From Microcoleus vaginatus HSN003 (GTDB lineage Bacteria > Cyanobacteriota > Cyanobacteriia > Cyanobacteriales > Microcoleaceae), in assembly GCF_022701255.1 (NCBI RefSeq), contig NZ_CP031705.1:6692318-6756317 (forward strand): DNA of 64,000 bases, in the 5' to 3' direction. The position numbers were made by a program, and so were the translations under genes. Each line of letters begins with the position of its first letter. Positions within the stretch are counted from its first letter, which is position 1. The notes beneath the pieces were generated by a model. It ran no database searches, had not been told where the DNA came from, and worked only from the letters and a program-made list of their open reading frames with translations. Of the stretch, positions 52,726 through 61,390 are shown piece by piece.

Positions 52726-53392
52726 TTACAAATCTTTGGCAAATTTACTTAGATTATCTTGCCGCCATTTAGCATCGGCGCGCCTGTCTGTTCGCAATTC
52801 TAAGACGCGAATCCCGCTATTTGGCAAAAAACTTAATTTTTGTTTGAACTGTTCCCAATCGTCTATTATCTCGTGTTCCGCCCCGTAAGTTGCACACAAC
52901 TGAGCAAAATTGATATGCTGCGGCGTGGCAAAAAACTCTTCAAAGGGCGGGTCAAATTTGGCAACCGGCAACATTTCAAAAATTCCGCCGCCGTTGTTAT
53001 TAATTAATATGATTGTCAGATGACCAACAAATTTATTTTTAATTAAAAAACCGTTTGTATCGTGCAAAAGTGTTAAATCGCCTGTTAGCATGATGCTGCT
53101 TTGATTGCGGTGAGCAACTCCCAAAGCTGTTGATAATGTGCCGTCTATGCCGTTAGCGCCGCGATTGACAAAAGCTTTTATTTCTAAGTGGTTTGGCTTC
53201 CAGAAAAACTCTACATCTCTGACGGGCATACTGTTGGCAATAAATATCGGTGTTGCTGGCGGCAAAATTTGGGAAAGCAGCCAGGAAACTTTGGGCTCGA
53301 TTATGTTGTTAATTGTTGATATTTTTTGGTCTATTGTTTGTCGGACTTGGGTTTCGGTGTTGCGCCAAAGTTGAAGGTATTCGTTTGAGGGA
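52726..53392 (-). pseudogene. menD: menD, 3' part (SEPHCHC synthase)
   Basis: C-terminal region of 2-succinyl-5-enolpyruvyl-6-hydroxy-3-cyclohexene-1-carboxylate synthase, a ThDP enzyme in phylloquinone synthesis. Resumes as SPSNEYLQLWRNTETQVRQ, then LPPATPIFIANSMPVRDVEF, RGANGIDGTLSTALGVA, the ThDP/Mg motif GDLTLLHDTNG...NNNGGGIFEML, ending NLSKFAKDL. Not in the same frame as the 5' part: an insert of about 80 bp with stops intervenes. It could be translated only from internal starts such as the methionine at 53265. Confidence 0.85.
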
Positions 53393-53470
53393 GAGGTGAG
53401 AACCCCCCTAACCCCCCTTATTAAGGGGGGGACAAGAGTTGACTCGCCCTTGTTTAGGGGGGGACAAGAG
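53393..53470. repeat. GC-rich palindromic repeat splitting menD
   Basis: On the minus strand it reads actcttgtccccccctaaac ... actcttgtcccccccttaat, then aaggggggttaggggggttc: a palindrome plus a partial second copy of its left part. Two or three in-frame stops and a frame change are introduced. The uninterrupted gene would read about ILTSPSNEYLQLW across this point. Confidence 0.85.
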
Positions 53471-54569
53471 TTAATATAGTTGCGAGATTAGTTGCGAGAT
53501 TTTCTGGGGAGGTTCGCAGGTGAATTGTTTTGCCGTGTAGGGGATCGAAATTGTGGTGGCTGGGGTCGATTATGTAGCGTTTTGCTTGGGTTTTGTCTAG
53601 CCAGTTTCGCAGTTCTTTGCTTGTGGGTAAGTCTCCGATTTGAATGGCGATTTCTGGGGTTAATTTATCTGCTAGTTCGCGGTTTCGCAGGATTAAATCG
53701 TAGGTGGAAATTAGATGGGGGTTTAGTTGGGCGTAGTTTCTGACTGGGGATAGTCCTTCTGCTAAAACTGGCCAGTTTAATAATTGGGAAATTTGGCCGA
53801 TCGCACTACAGTATTTTTCGGCAAATTGAGGCTGTGCAACGCCTGCAATAATTATCCCTTTATTGCACTTTTGCCACTGTTGCAGTGTACTTTCTTCTCC
53901 CCCCCTTAACAAGGGGGGGCTGGGGGCGGTAGAGCTTTCTCCTGCGAAAATGGGTTCTAATCCTGCAAAGAAATCTTCGGGATTAAATTCTGTTTCTAAA
54001 GCTTCTACCGCAGGATATGGAACGGGTACAAGTGGGTCGCGAAAGGGGATGTTGAGGTGGATGGGGCCTGGTGTTGGAAATTGCGATCGCTCCCAAGCAT
54101 ACACGATCGTCTGCCGCAGATAGTCTAGCATTCCTCTGGACGCAGAAGGGATCGCTAATTCGGCTTGCCAGTTCGGATAATTGCCGTAGATTTTCACTTG
54201 GTCGATCGCTTGTCCGGCGTGACAGTCCCGCAATTCTGGAGGTCGATCGGCGGTGAATATTAGCAGCGGAATTCGACTTTCTCTGGCTTCTATGATAGCA
54301 GGATAAAAGTTGGCTGCGGCGGTTCCCGATGTGCAAATTAGTGCGGTTGGCAAATAGGATTTTTTGGCAATTCCTAATGCAAAAAAACTCGCTGAACGTT
54401 CGTCGAGTATGGGAATAGTTTCTATTTTTTTGTTTTGAGCAAAGGCTATTGTTAGTGGTGCCGATCGCGAACCGGGACAAATCACGGCTGTAGTTAATCC
54501 CAACCGCTGCAAAGTTTCTGCTAATACGGAAGCCCAGACGGTATTTGTGTTGCGAAAATCTATTGCCAT
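53454..54569 (-). pseudogene. menD: menD, 5' part (SEPHCHC synthase)
   Basis: Starts at 54569 (MAIDFRNTNTVWASVLAETL), a standard MenD start; the 7 codons before it are unlikely. Contains CPGSRSAPLTIAF, the catalytic-glutamate region ILDERSASFFALGIAK, CTSGTAAANFYPAIIEA and DRPPELRDCHAGQAIDQVKI, through ...NLATILTLVPP before a stop caused by the inserted repeat. A second, in-frame palindromic insert gives PSPPLLRGGEES at about 53890-53935. Without the ThDP-binding half it would not be active. Whether both halves assemble or a second menD exists cannot be seen here. Confidence 0.87.
53890..53938. repeat. in-frame palindromic repeat within the menD 5' part
   Basis: tctcccccccttaacaaggg and the following ggggctgggggc form the CCCCCTTAACAAGGGGG palindrome of the same family as at 53393, 24376 and 58971. 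Adds about 15 residues (APSPPLLRGGEES) in a loop region without a stop. Confidence 0.75.
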
Positions 54570-54642
54570 TGCTAAACCTGAGTAGCTCAACTCTGTATTG
54601 TGCTACGATATTATACCCAAATAATTGTCAGGATACATTTTT

Positions 54643-54942
54643 ATGATTCTTGAGGCGGTTGTGCTGAATGTCAAATCGGGATGTGAGGGTGATTTTGAGA
54701 TAGCTTTTAGAGAAGCCTCCAGTCTGATAGCGTCTATAGATGGATATTTATCTCACGAACTTCATCGCTGCACAGAAGTTCAAGGAAAATATCTATTATT
54801 GGTGAGATGGGAAAATTTAGAAGCTCATACAATTAGATTTAGGAGTTCGGCTGAATATCAAGAGTGGAAAAGAATGCTGCACCATTTTTACAATCCTTTT
54901 CCCATAGTAGAACATTTTGAGGAGGTGAAGATTAAACATTAA
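54643..54942 (+). CDS. antibiotic biosynthesis monooxygenase (ABM) domain protein
   Basis: 99 residues from the ATG at 54643 (MILEAVVLNVKSGCEGDFEI). Short dimeric alpha/beta-barrel ABM fold: EGDFEIAFREASSLIASIDGYLSHELHRC, KYLLLVRWENLEAHTIRFRSS, then the HHFYNPFPIVEHF end. Related proteins include quinol monooxygenase YgiN and haem-degrading enzymes, but active-site residues are not conserved enough to choose. Lies between the divergent menD and converging menF, so involvement in quinone metabolism is conceivable but not shown. Confidence 0.82.
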   Translation: MILEAVVLNVKSGCEGDFEIAFREASSLIASIDGYLSHELHRCTEVQGKYLLLVRWENLEAHTIRFRSSAEYQEWKRMLHHFYNPFPIVEHFEEVKIKH

Positions 54943-54994
54943 CACAGACTCAATCAATTAGCCAGACCACTCTACATTCTGCAAATTAGTTGAA

Positions 54995-56428
54995 TTAAAC
55001 TAAAGCATTTAAAAGTGCCTGCAATTTGAGCTGAATTTCTGCTAGTTCTTTTTCGGGTTCGGAACCCGCCACAATACCAGCACCAGCATAAAGTATAGCC
55101 CGATCGCCATTGATTAAAGCCGATCGAATGCCCACGGCAAATTCGCCGTTGCCGGTGCGATCGATCCAGCCGAGGGGTGCTGCATACAAAGAGCGATCGC
55201 AGCTTTCGCAGCCGCGTATTTGCTGTAGGGCAATATCTCTCGGTACGCCCGCCACCGCTGGCGTTGGATGCAGTTGAGCTAAAATCTTTAATAAATGAAT
55301 ATCACGGGGAATTCTAGCCCTTATGGGTGTCCACAAATGCTGAATGTTTGACAGTTGCAGCAGTCTCGGGAGTGGAGAAAAGTCGGGATTGATACCGAGA
55401 CTCGACAGGCGATCGACTATAAAATCAATTACAACTCGATGTTCTCGAATATCCTTTTCGCTGTTGAGTAAACCTTTGCCTAAATTCGCATCTTCTACTT
55501 CTGTTTTTCCCCTCGGTGCGGAACCTGCTAAGGCATCTGTTACTAACTCATTTTTGTGAATGCTGATTAAGCGTTCTGGACTGGCACCGATAAAATTTTG
55601 ACCTTTGCCGTTACTGGTGGAAAATACGTAGCAACCGGGATAAGTAAGGCGCAAGTTATTTAATGAATCTATTAAACTAAAAGGGGTTTTGGAAATGACA
55701 TTTATTGCTTGGGATAAAACAATTTTACTGAAATATTGAGAGTGGATCAAGTCTAAAGCGGACTTGACGGATGTTTTAAATTGAGTGGCATCATTTACAG
55801 GAATTTGTTTTAAAAATATCGAGCTGTTTCTAATAGAAGTGATTTTTTTGTAAGGTGAACCGGAAATTTTATCAAAATTTTTCCCAATATTATCCGTGAT
55901 AATTTTAACATTTATATCTCGGTTTATGATTGCATTGGCAACAATTGTGCAGCTATCTTTCAGGCGAGTAATCTGCCATTTTGGTAAAAATACGGTGCCA
56001 GGGGGGAAGTAAGAATTGGTGGCGACATTCTCATCAAAAAAAGCAAAGCTACAAAAAAAGTGCGGCCCGCTGAAGGGCAAGCGTTCTGTACCGATGGTAA
56101 TTGTTCTGGCAAGACAAGATTGAATAAAATTTTGAGCGAGGGCAAATCGATCGCTTCCGGCTACTGTTAGATGGATTGCCGAATCTAGGGCGGCGATCGC
56201 AAAACTGTTGCCTGAAATCGGGTCTCTTTTTTCAAAGTAAAAGTGCCGCTGGCAAGGTTCGGAAATCTCTTGAAGTACAACTAGCGGATCGACGGGGACA
56301 ATCTCCTGAGAAATACTAACTATCTTGGTTTGATCTTTTTCGGTTAAAGACTGCTGGCAATCTAACAGAAACTGATGCAGTTGATTGCGGTCTTGTAAAA
56401 GATTAGCGCGGTGCGGTATTACTGTCAT
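54995..56428 (-). CDS. menF: isochorismate synthase MenF
   Basis: Converts chorismate to isochorismate, the first committed step of phylloquinone synthesis. 477 residues. The chorismate-binding domain fills the C-terminal two-thirds: FSKIVLSQAINV, FIGASPERLISIHKNELVTDALAGSAPRG, EHRVVIDFIVDRLSSLG, LHPTPAVAGVPRDIA and GWIDRTGNGEFAVGIRSALI, AGAGIVAGSEPEKELAEI carry the Mg and substrate ligands. A C-terminal region ends KLQALLNALV. Divergent from menA, with a 400-bp gap that probably holds both promoters. Confidence 0.93.
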   Translation of the reverse strand: MTVIPHRANLLQDRNQLHQFLLDCQQSLTEKDQTKIVSISQEIVPVDPLVVLQEISEPCQRHFYFEKRDPISGNSFAIAALDSAIHLTVAGSDRFALAQNFIQSCLARTITIGTERLPFSGPHFFCSFAFFDENVATNSYFPPGTVFLPKWQITRLKDSCTIVANAIINRDINVKIITDNIGKNFDKISGSPYKKITSIRNSSIFLKQIPVNDATQFKTSVKSALDLIHSQYFSKIVLSQAINVISKTPFSLIDSLNNLRLTYPGCYVFSTSNGKGQNFIGASPERLISIHKNELVTDALAGSAPRGKTEVEDANLGKGLLNSEKDIREHRVVIDFIVDRLSSLGINPDFSPLPRLLQLSNIQHLWTPIRARIPRDIHLLKILAQLHPTPAVAGVPRDIALQQIRGCESCDRSLYAAPLGWIDRTGNGEFAVGIRSALINGDRAILYAGAGIVAGSEPEKELAEIQLKLQALLNALV

Positions 56429-56833
56429 GAAAGCGAGAATAGCAGATTTGTCAGAAAGAGTGCGGTTTTGTCCCGCTAGAACCCCTATTTCGATCTAAGC
56501 ACGGGAGGGCGATCGCAAAACATGACCTTTCGAGTTTCCCGGAAAGTTTGGGCTCGCTTCGGGCAAAAAACAGACGATCCTCTTCCAGGGCTTCCCCAAC
56601 GCGCGATCAATCGAAACATTTAGACATAAAACTTTAAGATTGAGCGACTAAATTTCGACTCTCATGCGATCGACCCCGCAGAGGTTTGCAGACGGGCATT
56701 ACCGGGCGTGCGATCGCCCGCAAAGCCTATCAACGGATGCCCCCCGCGCACTCAACCAGATACAGAGTAGAGTTTCTTCACCAATAAAATTGTAAAATTA
56801 CTAAGCTGCTATCAATTGAATCAAGTTTGTGTG
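56429..56833. promoter_or_regulatory. divergent menF-menA intergenic region
   Basis: 405 bp between two outward-facing starts, so it should contain both promoters. Two GCGATCGC-type palindromes (about 56510 and 56711) are present, but these occur all over the genome and are not evidence for a regulator. No hairpin or RNA gene recognised. Confidence 0.4.
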
Positions 56834-57730
56834 ATGACAACAAAGTTAATTGAACGTTCAAATAGTAAATTGTGGCTGGCGGCAATCAAGCCGCCCATGT
56901 ACAGCGTTGCGGTGATTCCTATTTCAGTAGGAACTGCAATTGCTTTTGCCGAAACTCAAACGATTAATTCGTCAATTTTTTCGACATTTTTAATGTCAGC
57001 CATTTTAATTATAGCATGGCTGAATCTCAGCAATGATGTATTTGACTCAGAAACAGGAATCGATAAAAACAAGGCACATTCTCTAGTTAACTTAACCGGA
57101 AATAAAGCTTTAATTTTCGGGCTAGCCAATCTGTTTTTAGCAGTTGGAGTGTCGGGAATCTGCGCCATAAGCTGGTGGCAAAAAGACCCAACAGTAATTT
57201 TGCTGGTAGTTTTGTGCTGTGCTCTCGGCTACACTTATCAAGGCCCTCCGTTTCGTCTTGGCTATCAAGGTTTGGGAGAAATTATTTGCTTTTTCACCTT
57301 CGGGCCGCTAGCCTTGGCCGCTGCTTATTACAGTCAAACTCAAACTTGGTCTGCAACTAATTTAGCGGCTTCGGCAATCGTGGGAATTACAACGAGTATC
57401 ATTTTATTTTGTTCCCATTTCCACCAAGTTGCGGATGATTTGGCGGCGGGGAAAAAATCGCCAATTGTCCGACTCGGTACAAAGAAAGGTGCTCAGTTGT
57501 TGCAGTGGTTGTGCGGCAGCATTTATGTTTTGACTGTGCTATTTGTGGCTTTGGGAATGTTCCCAATTTGGACGCTGTTGATTTTTGGGAGTTTGCCATT
57601 TGCGATCGACCTTTGCCACCATGTCACAGACTATCACGACCAACCGGCAAAGGTCAGCAACTCTAAGTTTATCGCAGTTACGCTGCATTTTTCGAGCGGA
57701 TTGCTGCTGGCATTGGGGTTTGCTTTGTAG
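56834..57730 (+). CDS. menA: 2-carboxy-1,4-naphthoquinone phytyltransferase MenA
   Basis: Membrane prenyltransferase attaching the phytyl chain in phylloquinone synthesis. Start at 56834 (MTTKLIERSNSKLWLAAIKP); the frame is open from 56816. 298 residues with about nine hydrophobic helices. Acidic prenyl-diphosphate motif NLSNDVFDSETGIDKNK (about 65-81), second motif CSHFHQVADDLAAGKKSPIVRLG (about 195-217), and GYTYQGPPFRLGYQGLGE between. The first gene of the plus-strand men cluster menA-menH-menC-menE. Confidence 0.93.
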   Translation: MTTKLIERSNSKLWLAAIKPPMYSVAVIPISVGTAIAFAETQTINSSIFSTFLMSAILIIAWLNLSNDVFDSETGIDKNKAHSLVNLTGNKALIFGLANLFLAVGVSGICAISWWQKDPTVILLVVLCCALGYTYQGPPFRLGYQGLGEIICFFTFGPLALAAAYYSQTQTWSATNLAASAIVGITTSIILFCSHFHQVADDLAAGKKSPIVRLGTKKGAQLLQWLCGSIYVLTVLFVALGMFPIWTLLIFGSLPFAIDLCHHVTDYHDQPAKVSNSKFIAVTLHFSSGLLLALGFAL

Positions 57731-57863
57731 ATCGGGCGATCGAGAATGCCGGTAAAATTGAGGTATGGGTTGCTAAGTTGAGGGAGTTGGTGGAGTTGGG
57801 TGACTTCTGAAAATCTTCTTTAATTCTGCAATCCGTACCTCACATTGAATCGTATAATTGTAT

Positions 57864-58664
57864 ATGGACAAATTTAATAATTATAACTTTCACTATTCCT
57901 TAACTGGCAACAAGAATCAACCGACACTTTTATTTTTGCATGGATTCACCGGCAGCAGTCAAGACTTTAGCAGCGTCATTCCCTTACTTTCTAACAGTTA
58001 TTGCTGCTTAGCAGTTGACCTTCCCGGTCACGGAAAAACCCAAGTCAACGGCGACGAAAGTTGCTACAATATGTCAAATACGGCCCAAGCATTAATCGAG
58101 TTATTAGATAATTTACAAATAGGCAAATGTTTGTTGTTGGGCTATTCAATGGGCGGGCGATTGGCACTGTATATGACATTACATTTTCCAGAAAGATTCG
58201 AGAAAGTAGTGTTAGAGTCAGCTTCTCCGGGATTGAAGACAGCAAAAGAGCGATCGCACCGCCTGGAAGCCGATTTACAGCTAGCACAAAATCTGGAAAA
58301 TAGCAACATTAAAGATTTTTTATTCAACTGGTACGATCGCCCTTTATTCAAATCTTTAAAAAATTCTCCTAATTTCGACAAACTCATAGAAACCCGCTTA
58401 GCAAACAATCCCTTAGAATTAGCCAAATCACTCCGCAACATGGGAACCGGCAACCAGCCCTCTCTCTGGGAAAAACTGGCACAAAATCAAATCCCCATCC
58501 TCTTGCTAGCGGGAGAATATGATGATAAATTTACAACTATAAATACCGAAATTGCCCAATTGTGTCCGGCCGGCCGTCTGGAAATTGTACCAAAAGCTGG
58601 CCACAATATTCATTTTGAAAATATTGATCAGTTTGGATCGGTTGTGAGACAATTTTATGATTAA
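57864..58664 (+). CDS. menH: SHCHC synthase MenH
   Basis: Alpha/beta-hydrolase that eliminates pyruvate from SEPHCHC to form SHCHC. Start at 57864 (MDKFNNYNFHYSLTG); two earlier codons are open. 266 residues. Oxyanion region LLFLHGFTGSSQDF, nucleophile elbow LLGYSMGGRLALY (Ser), Asp in LLAGEYDDKF and His in VPKAGHNIHFEN complete the triad. 12 bp before menC and in the same operon. Complete. Confidence 0.93.
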   Translation: MDKFNNYNFHYSLTGNKNQPTLLFLHGFTGSSQDFSSVIPLLSNSYCCLAVDLPGHGKTQVNGDESCYNMSNTAQALIELLDNLQIGKCLLLGYSMGGRLALYMTLHFPERFEKVVLESASPGLKTAKERSHRLEADLQLAQNLENSNIKDFLFNWYDRPLFKSLKNSPNFDKLIETRLANNPLELAKSLRNMGTGNQPSLWEKLAQNQIPILLLAGEYDDKFTTINTEIAQLCPAGRLEIVPKAGHNIHFENIDQFGSVVRQFYD

Positions 58665-58675
58665 TTAAAAAACTA

Positions 58676-59791
58676 ATGCTTTATCAATTCGAGTTTCGCA
58701 CTTATCAGCGAAAATTTAAGCGTCCACTGCAAACAAGTCACGGCATTTGGGATATTCGCGAAGGAATTATCCTGCGACTTGTGGGCGAAAATGGTCGAAT
58801 TGGGTGGGGAGAAATTGCTCCTTTGAGTTGGTTTGGTTCCGAAAGTTTTGAGCAAGCTTTAGATTTTTGTCACCAGTTGCCAGATAATATTTCATCAGAG
58901 ATGATTTTTGCTATTTCCGCTGAATTGCCCGCTTGTCAATTTGGCTTTGAGTCGGCACTATCAAACTCTAGATCCCCCCTAAGGCCCCTTAATAAGGGGG
59001 GGACAAGAAATATTCTCAAAGTCCCCCTTATTAAGGGGGATTTAGGGGGATCTAGACTTCGCCTAAACTCGACATTGATTGCGGATTCAGTCTTAAGCAG
59101 TCACCAATGGGGAGAGGTTGGGAATGAGGAAGAAAAACATCGGTTCAGCGGTTTATTGCCAGCAGGTGAAACAGCTTTGTCGGCTTTACAAATGCTTTGG
59201 TTAGAGGGATATCGCACGTTTAAATGGAAAATTGGCGTTGCTGCAATTGAAGAAGAATTAAAGATTTTTCAGCAGCTAATCCAAGCAATGCACAATTTGT
59301 GCGATCGCGAAAAAGCATTTTTGCGGTTAGATGCCAACGGGGGACTCAATTACTCGCAGGCTAAAACATGGCTGCAAGCTTGCGACGAGGTAAAAGCAAC
59401 TCCCGATTTTTCTGCAGACATTGAATTTTTGGAACAGCCGCTGCCCGTAACACAGTTTCAGGAAATGATAGAATTGAATGCTATTTATGCAACTCCGATC
59501 GCCCTTGATGAATCTGCCGCCAACCTCGATCGCATCCAAGAGTGCTACAGCCAAGGCTGGCGGGGCATTTTCGTCATTAAACCTGCGATATGCGGTTCTC
59601 CATCCCAACTGCGAAAATTTTGTCAAACTCACAATATAGACGCTGTTTTCTCATCAGTATTTGAAACCGAAATCGGCAGACAAGCAGCATTAAACTTAGC
59701 GACAGAATTGTCTTTAAATAAGAGAGCACTCGGCTTCGGCACCGATTGCTGGTTCGATGACAATCATTCGATTTTAGATTTTAGATTTTAG
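58676..59791 (+). CDS. menC: o-succinylbenzoate synthase MenC
   Basis: Enolase-superfamily enzyme dehydrating SHCHC to o-succinylbenzoate. 371 residues, about 30 longer than typical. Catalytic KxK in TFKWKIGVAAIEEEL, metal ligands in FLRLDANGGLN, EFLEQPLP and ALDESAANLDRIQ, and lysine in IFVIKPAICGSP. The excess comes from an in-frame palindromic repeat around residues 99-130 (RSPLRPLNKGGTRNILK, VPLIKGDLGGSR), in a region between the cap and barrel. The C-terminus SILDFRF is encoded by attttag heptamers. Probably active, since core motifs are intact. Confidence 0.92.
   Translation: MLYQFEFRTYQRKFKRPLQTSHGIWDIREGIILRLVGENGRIGWGEIAPLSWFGSESFEQALDFCHQLPDNISSEMIFAISAELPACQFGFESALSNSRSPLRPLNKGGTRNILKVPLIKGDLGGSRLRLNSTLIADSVLSSHQWGEVGNEEEKHRFSGLLPAGETALSALQMLWLEGYRTFKWKIGVAAIEEELKIFQQLIQAMHNLCDREKAFLRLDANGGLNYSQAKTWLQACDEVKATPDFSADIEFLEQPLPVTQFQEMIELNAIYATPIALDESAANLDRIQECYSQGWRGIFVIKPAICGSPSQLRKFCQTHNIDAVFSSVFETEIGRQAALNLATELSLNKRALGFGTDCWFDDNHSILDFRF
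58971..59058. repeat. in-frame palindromic repeat within menC
   Basis: gatcccccctaaggcccctt ... aataaggggggg, then agtcccccttattaagggggatttaggggg: two palindromes of the CCCCCTTATTAAGGGGG family facing each other, with matching gatcccc/ggggatc outer ends. Adds about 30 codons without a stop. Confidence 0.87.
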
Positions 59792-59860
59792 ATTACTCCC
59801 ACGACTAAATCAAGCGGGTTAGGTAATTGTTTTGAATCGAGAAACTTGGTGAAAGCATCT

Positions 59861-61279
59861 ATGGCAACAAATCTAACAGTAAATATCCTGGATATCGCGG
59901 ATCGCTTGCCCGATAATTGGCTTATCGGTTGTGACAGTCGCGAATTTGCCCGAATTGTCGATCGACTATTTCAAGAAATCACCCAAAATCCCGCACAAAA
60001 AACACCCCCAAAAATTTGCCTCGCCGAACCAGAACCAGTGCAATTTCTTGCCAGTTTCACCGCCGCCCGCGCCGCCAAATGCCCCATTTTTCTCTGCAAT
60101 CCCAACTGGGTAAAACAAGAATGGCAACAAGTCTTTGATTTAGTCCAACCCGACATATTTTTAGGAGAATACCCCCTTCCCAAAAATCCCCATATCCCAG
60201 TCCGCAAAGGCGGACTTTGTTTGTATAGCCACGAATTCCATTCGCCGACTAAAAGCGGTTGTGATACGATCATGATTCCCACCGGTGGTTCTTCAGGAAA
60301 AATCCGTTTTGCCATCCACACTTGGGAAACCCTAACGGCATCAGTACAAGGTTTTAAACAATATTTTAAAGTTGAGAAAATCAACTCGTTCTGCGTTTTG
60401 CCCTTATACCATGTCAGCGGTTTAATGCAATTCATGCGCTCGTTTACTACCGGAGGAAAACTCGCTGTTCAGCCATTTAAAGAATTAGAAAATGGTAAAA
60501 AAAGCGATATCGAACCCGAAGAATTTTTCATTTCTTTAGTTCCAACTCAACTGCAACGGCTGCTGCAAAACCCAGATACAGCTAATTGGCTGGGACGATT
60601 TCGGGCGGTACTTTTGGGTGGTGCTCCCGCTTGGCCGGAACTTTTAGAAACAGCTAGAAACTATCACATCAAATTAGCGCCCAGTTATGGCATGACCGAA
60701 ACTGCCTCGCAAATTGCTACACTAAAACCCCAAGATTTCCTCGCGGGTAATAACAGTTCCGGTCAAATTTTACCGCACGCTAAAATAACTATTCGCAGTG
60801 CCAATGGCGAGATTTTGTGCGATAATCAAATCGGAAATATTGTGGTAAATGCTAAATCTTTGGCGTTGGGTTATTATCCTAAAAATTTTGGCGACAGCGA
60901 ATATTTCCAATTAGACGATTTGGGATTCTTGGATAAAAATAACTATTTAAATATCGTCGGACGCAGCAGCGACAAAATTATCACAGGCGGAGAAAATGTA
61001 TTTCCGGCGGAAGTTGAAGCCGTTGTGCGATCGACTAATTTAGTTGCGGATGTTGCTGTAATTGGCTTGCCAGACAAAGATTGGGGTCAAGTGGTTACGG
61101 CTATCTATGTTCCCGCTAATTCCGAAGTTACTATCAAAAATTTGCAAGCGGCAATAGAAGATAAGTTGAGCAAGTTTAAGAGGCCGAAATATTGGGTAAT
61201 CGTCGAACAATTGCCGCGCAATTCTCAAGGCAAAGTTAATCGAGAACTCTTGCAAGAAATTGCGATCGAATATCAATAA
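59861..61279 (+). CDS. menE: o-succinylbenzoate-CoA ligase MenE
   Basis: Activates o-succinylbenzoate with CoA and ATP. Start at 59861 (MATNLTVNILDIADRLP); a GTG 15 bp earlier is open. 472 residues. ANL-superfamily motifs: P-loop MIPTGGSSGKIRFAIHTW, LLGGAPAWPELL, APSYGMTETASQIA, the aspartate in LDDLGFLDKNNYLNIVGRSSDKIITGGENV, and the catalytic lysine in LPRNSQGKVNREL. Ends the plus-strand men operon after menC. Confidence 0.92.
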   Translation: MATNLTVNILDIADRLPDNWLIGCDSREFARIVDRLFQEITQNPAQKTPPKICLAEPEPVQFLASFTAARAAKCPIFLCNPNWVKQEWQQVFDLVQPDIFLGEYPLPKNPHIPVRKGGLCLYSHEFHSPTKSGCDTIMIPTGGSSGKIRFAIHTWETLTASVQGFKQYFKVEKINSFCVLPLYHVSGLMQFMRSFTTGGKLAVQPFKELENGKKSDIEPEEFFISLVPTQLQRLLQNPDTANWLGRFRAVLLGGAPAWPELLETARNYHIKLAPSYGMTETASQIATLKPQDFLAGNNSSGQILPHAKITIRSANGEILCDNQIGNIVVNAKSLALGYYPKNFGDSEYFQLDDLGFLDKNNYLNIVGRSSDKIITGGENVFPAEVEAVVRSTNLVADVAVIGLPDKDWGQVVTAIYVPANSEVTIKNLQAAIEDKLSKFKRPKYWVIVEQLPRNSQGKVNRELLQEIAIEYQ

Positions 61280-61329
61280 TTATTAGGCGCCATTAATGCA
61301 GAAGGCATAATTTCTCATGCTTATTTCTG

Positions 61330-61385
61330 ACAACAGTCAACAGTCAACAGTCAACAGTTAACAGTCAACAGTCAACAGTCAACAG
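61330..61385 (+). repeat. CAGTCAA heptamer repeat
   Basis: About eight units of aacagtc (acagtcaac...), separating the converging menE and panE genes and ending at the panE stop codon. Same family as 48518-48566. Confidence 0.9.
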
Positions 61386-61390
61386 ACTAA

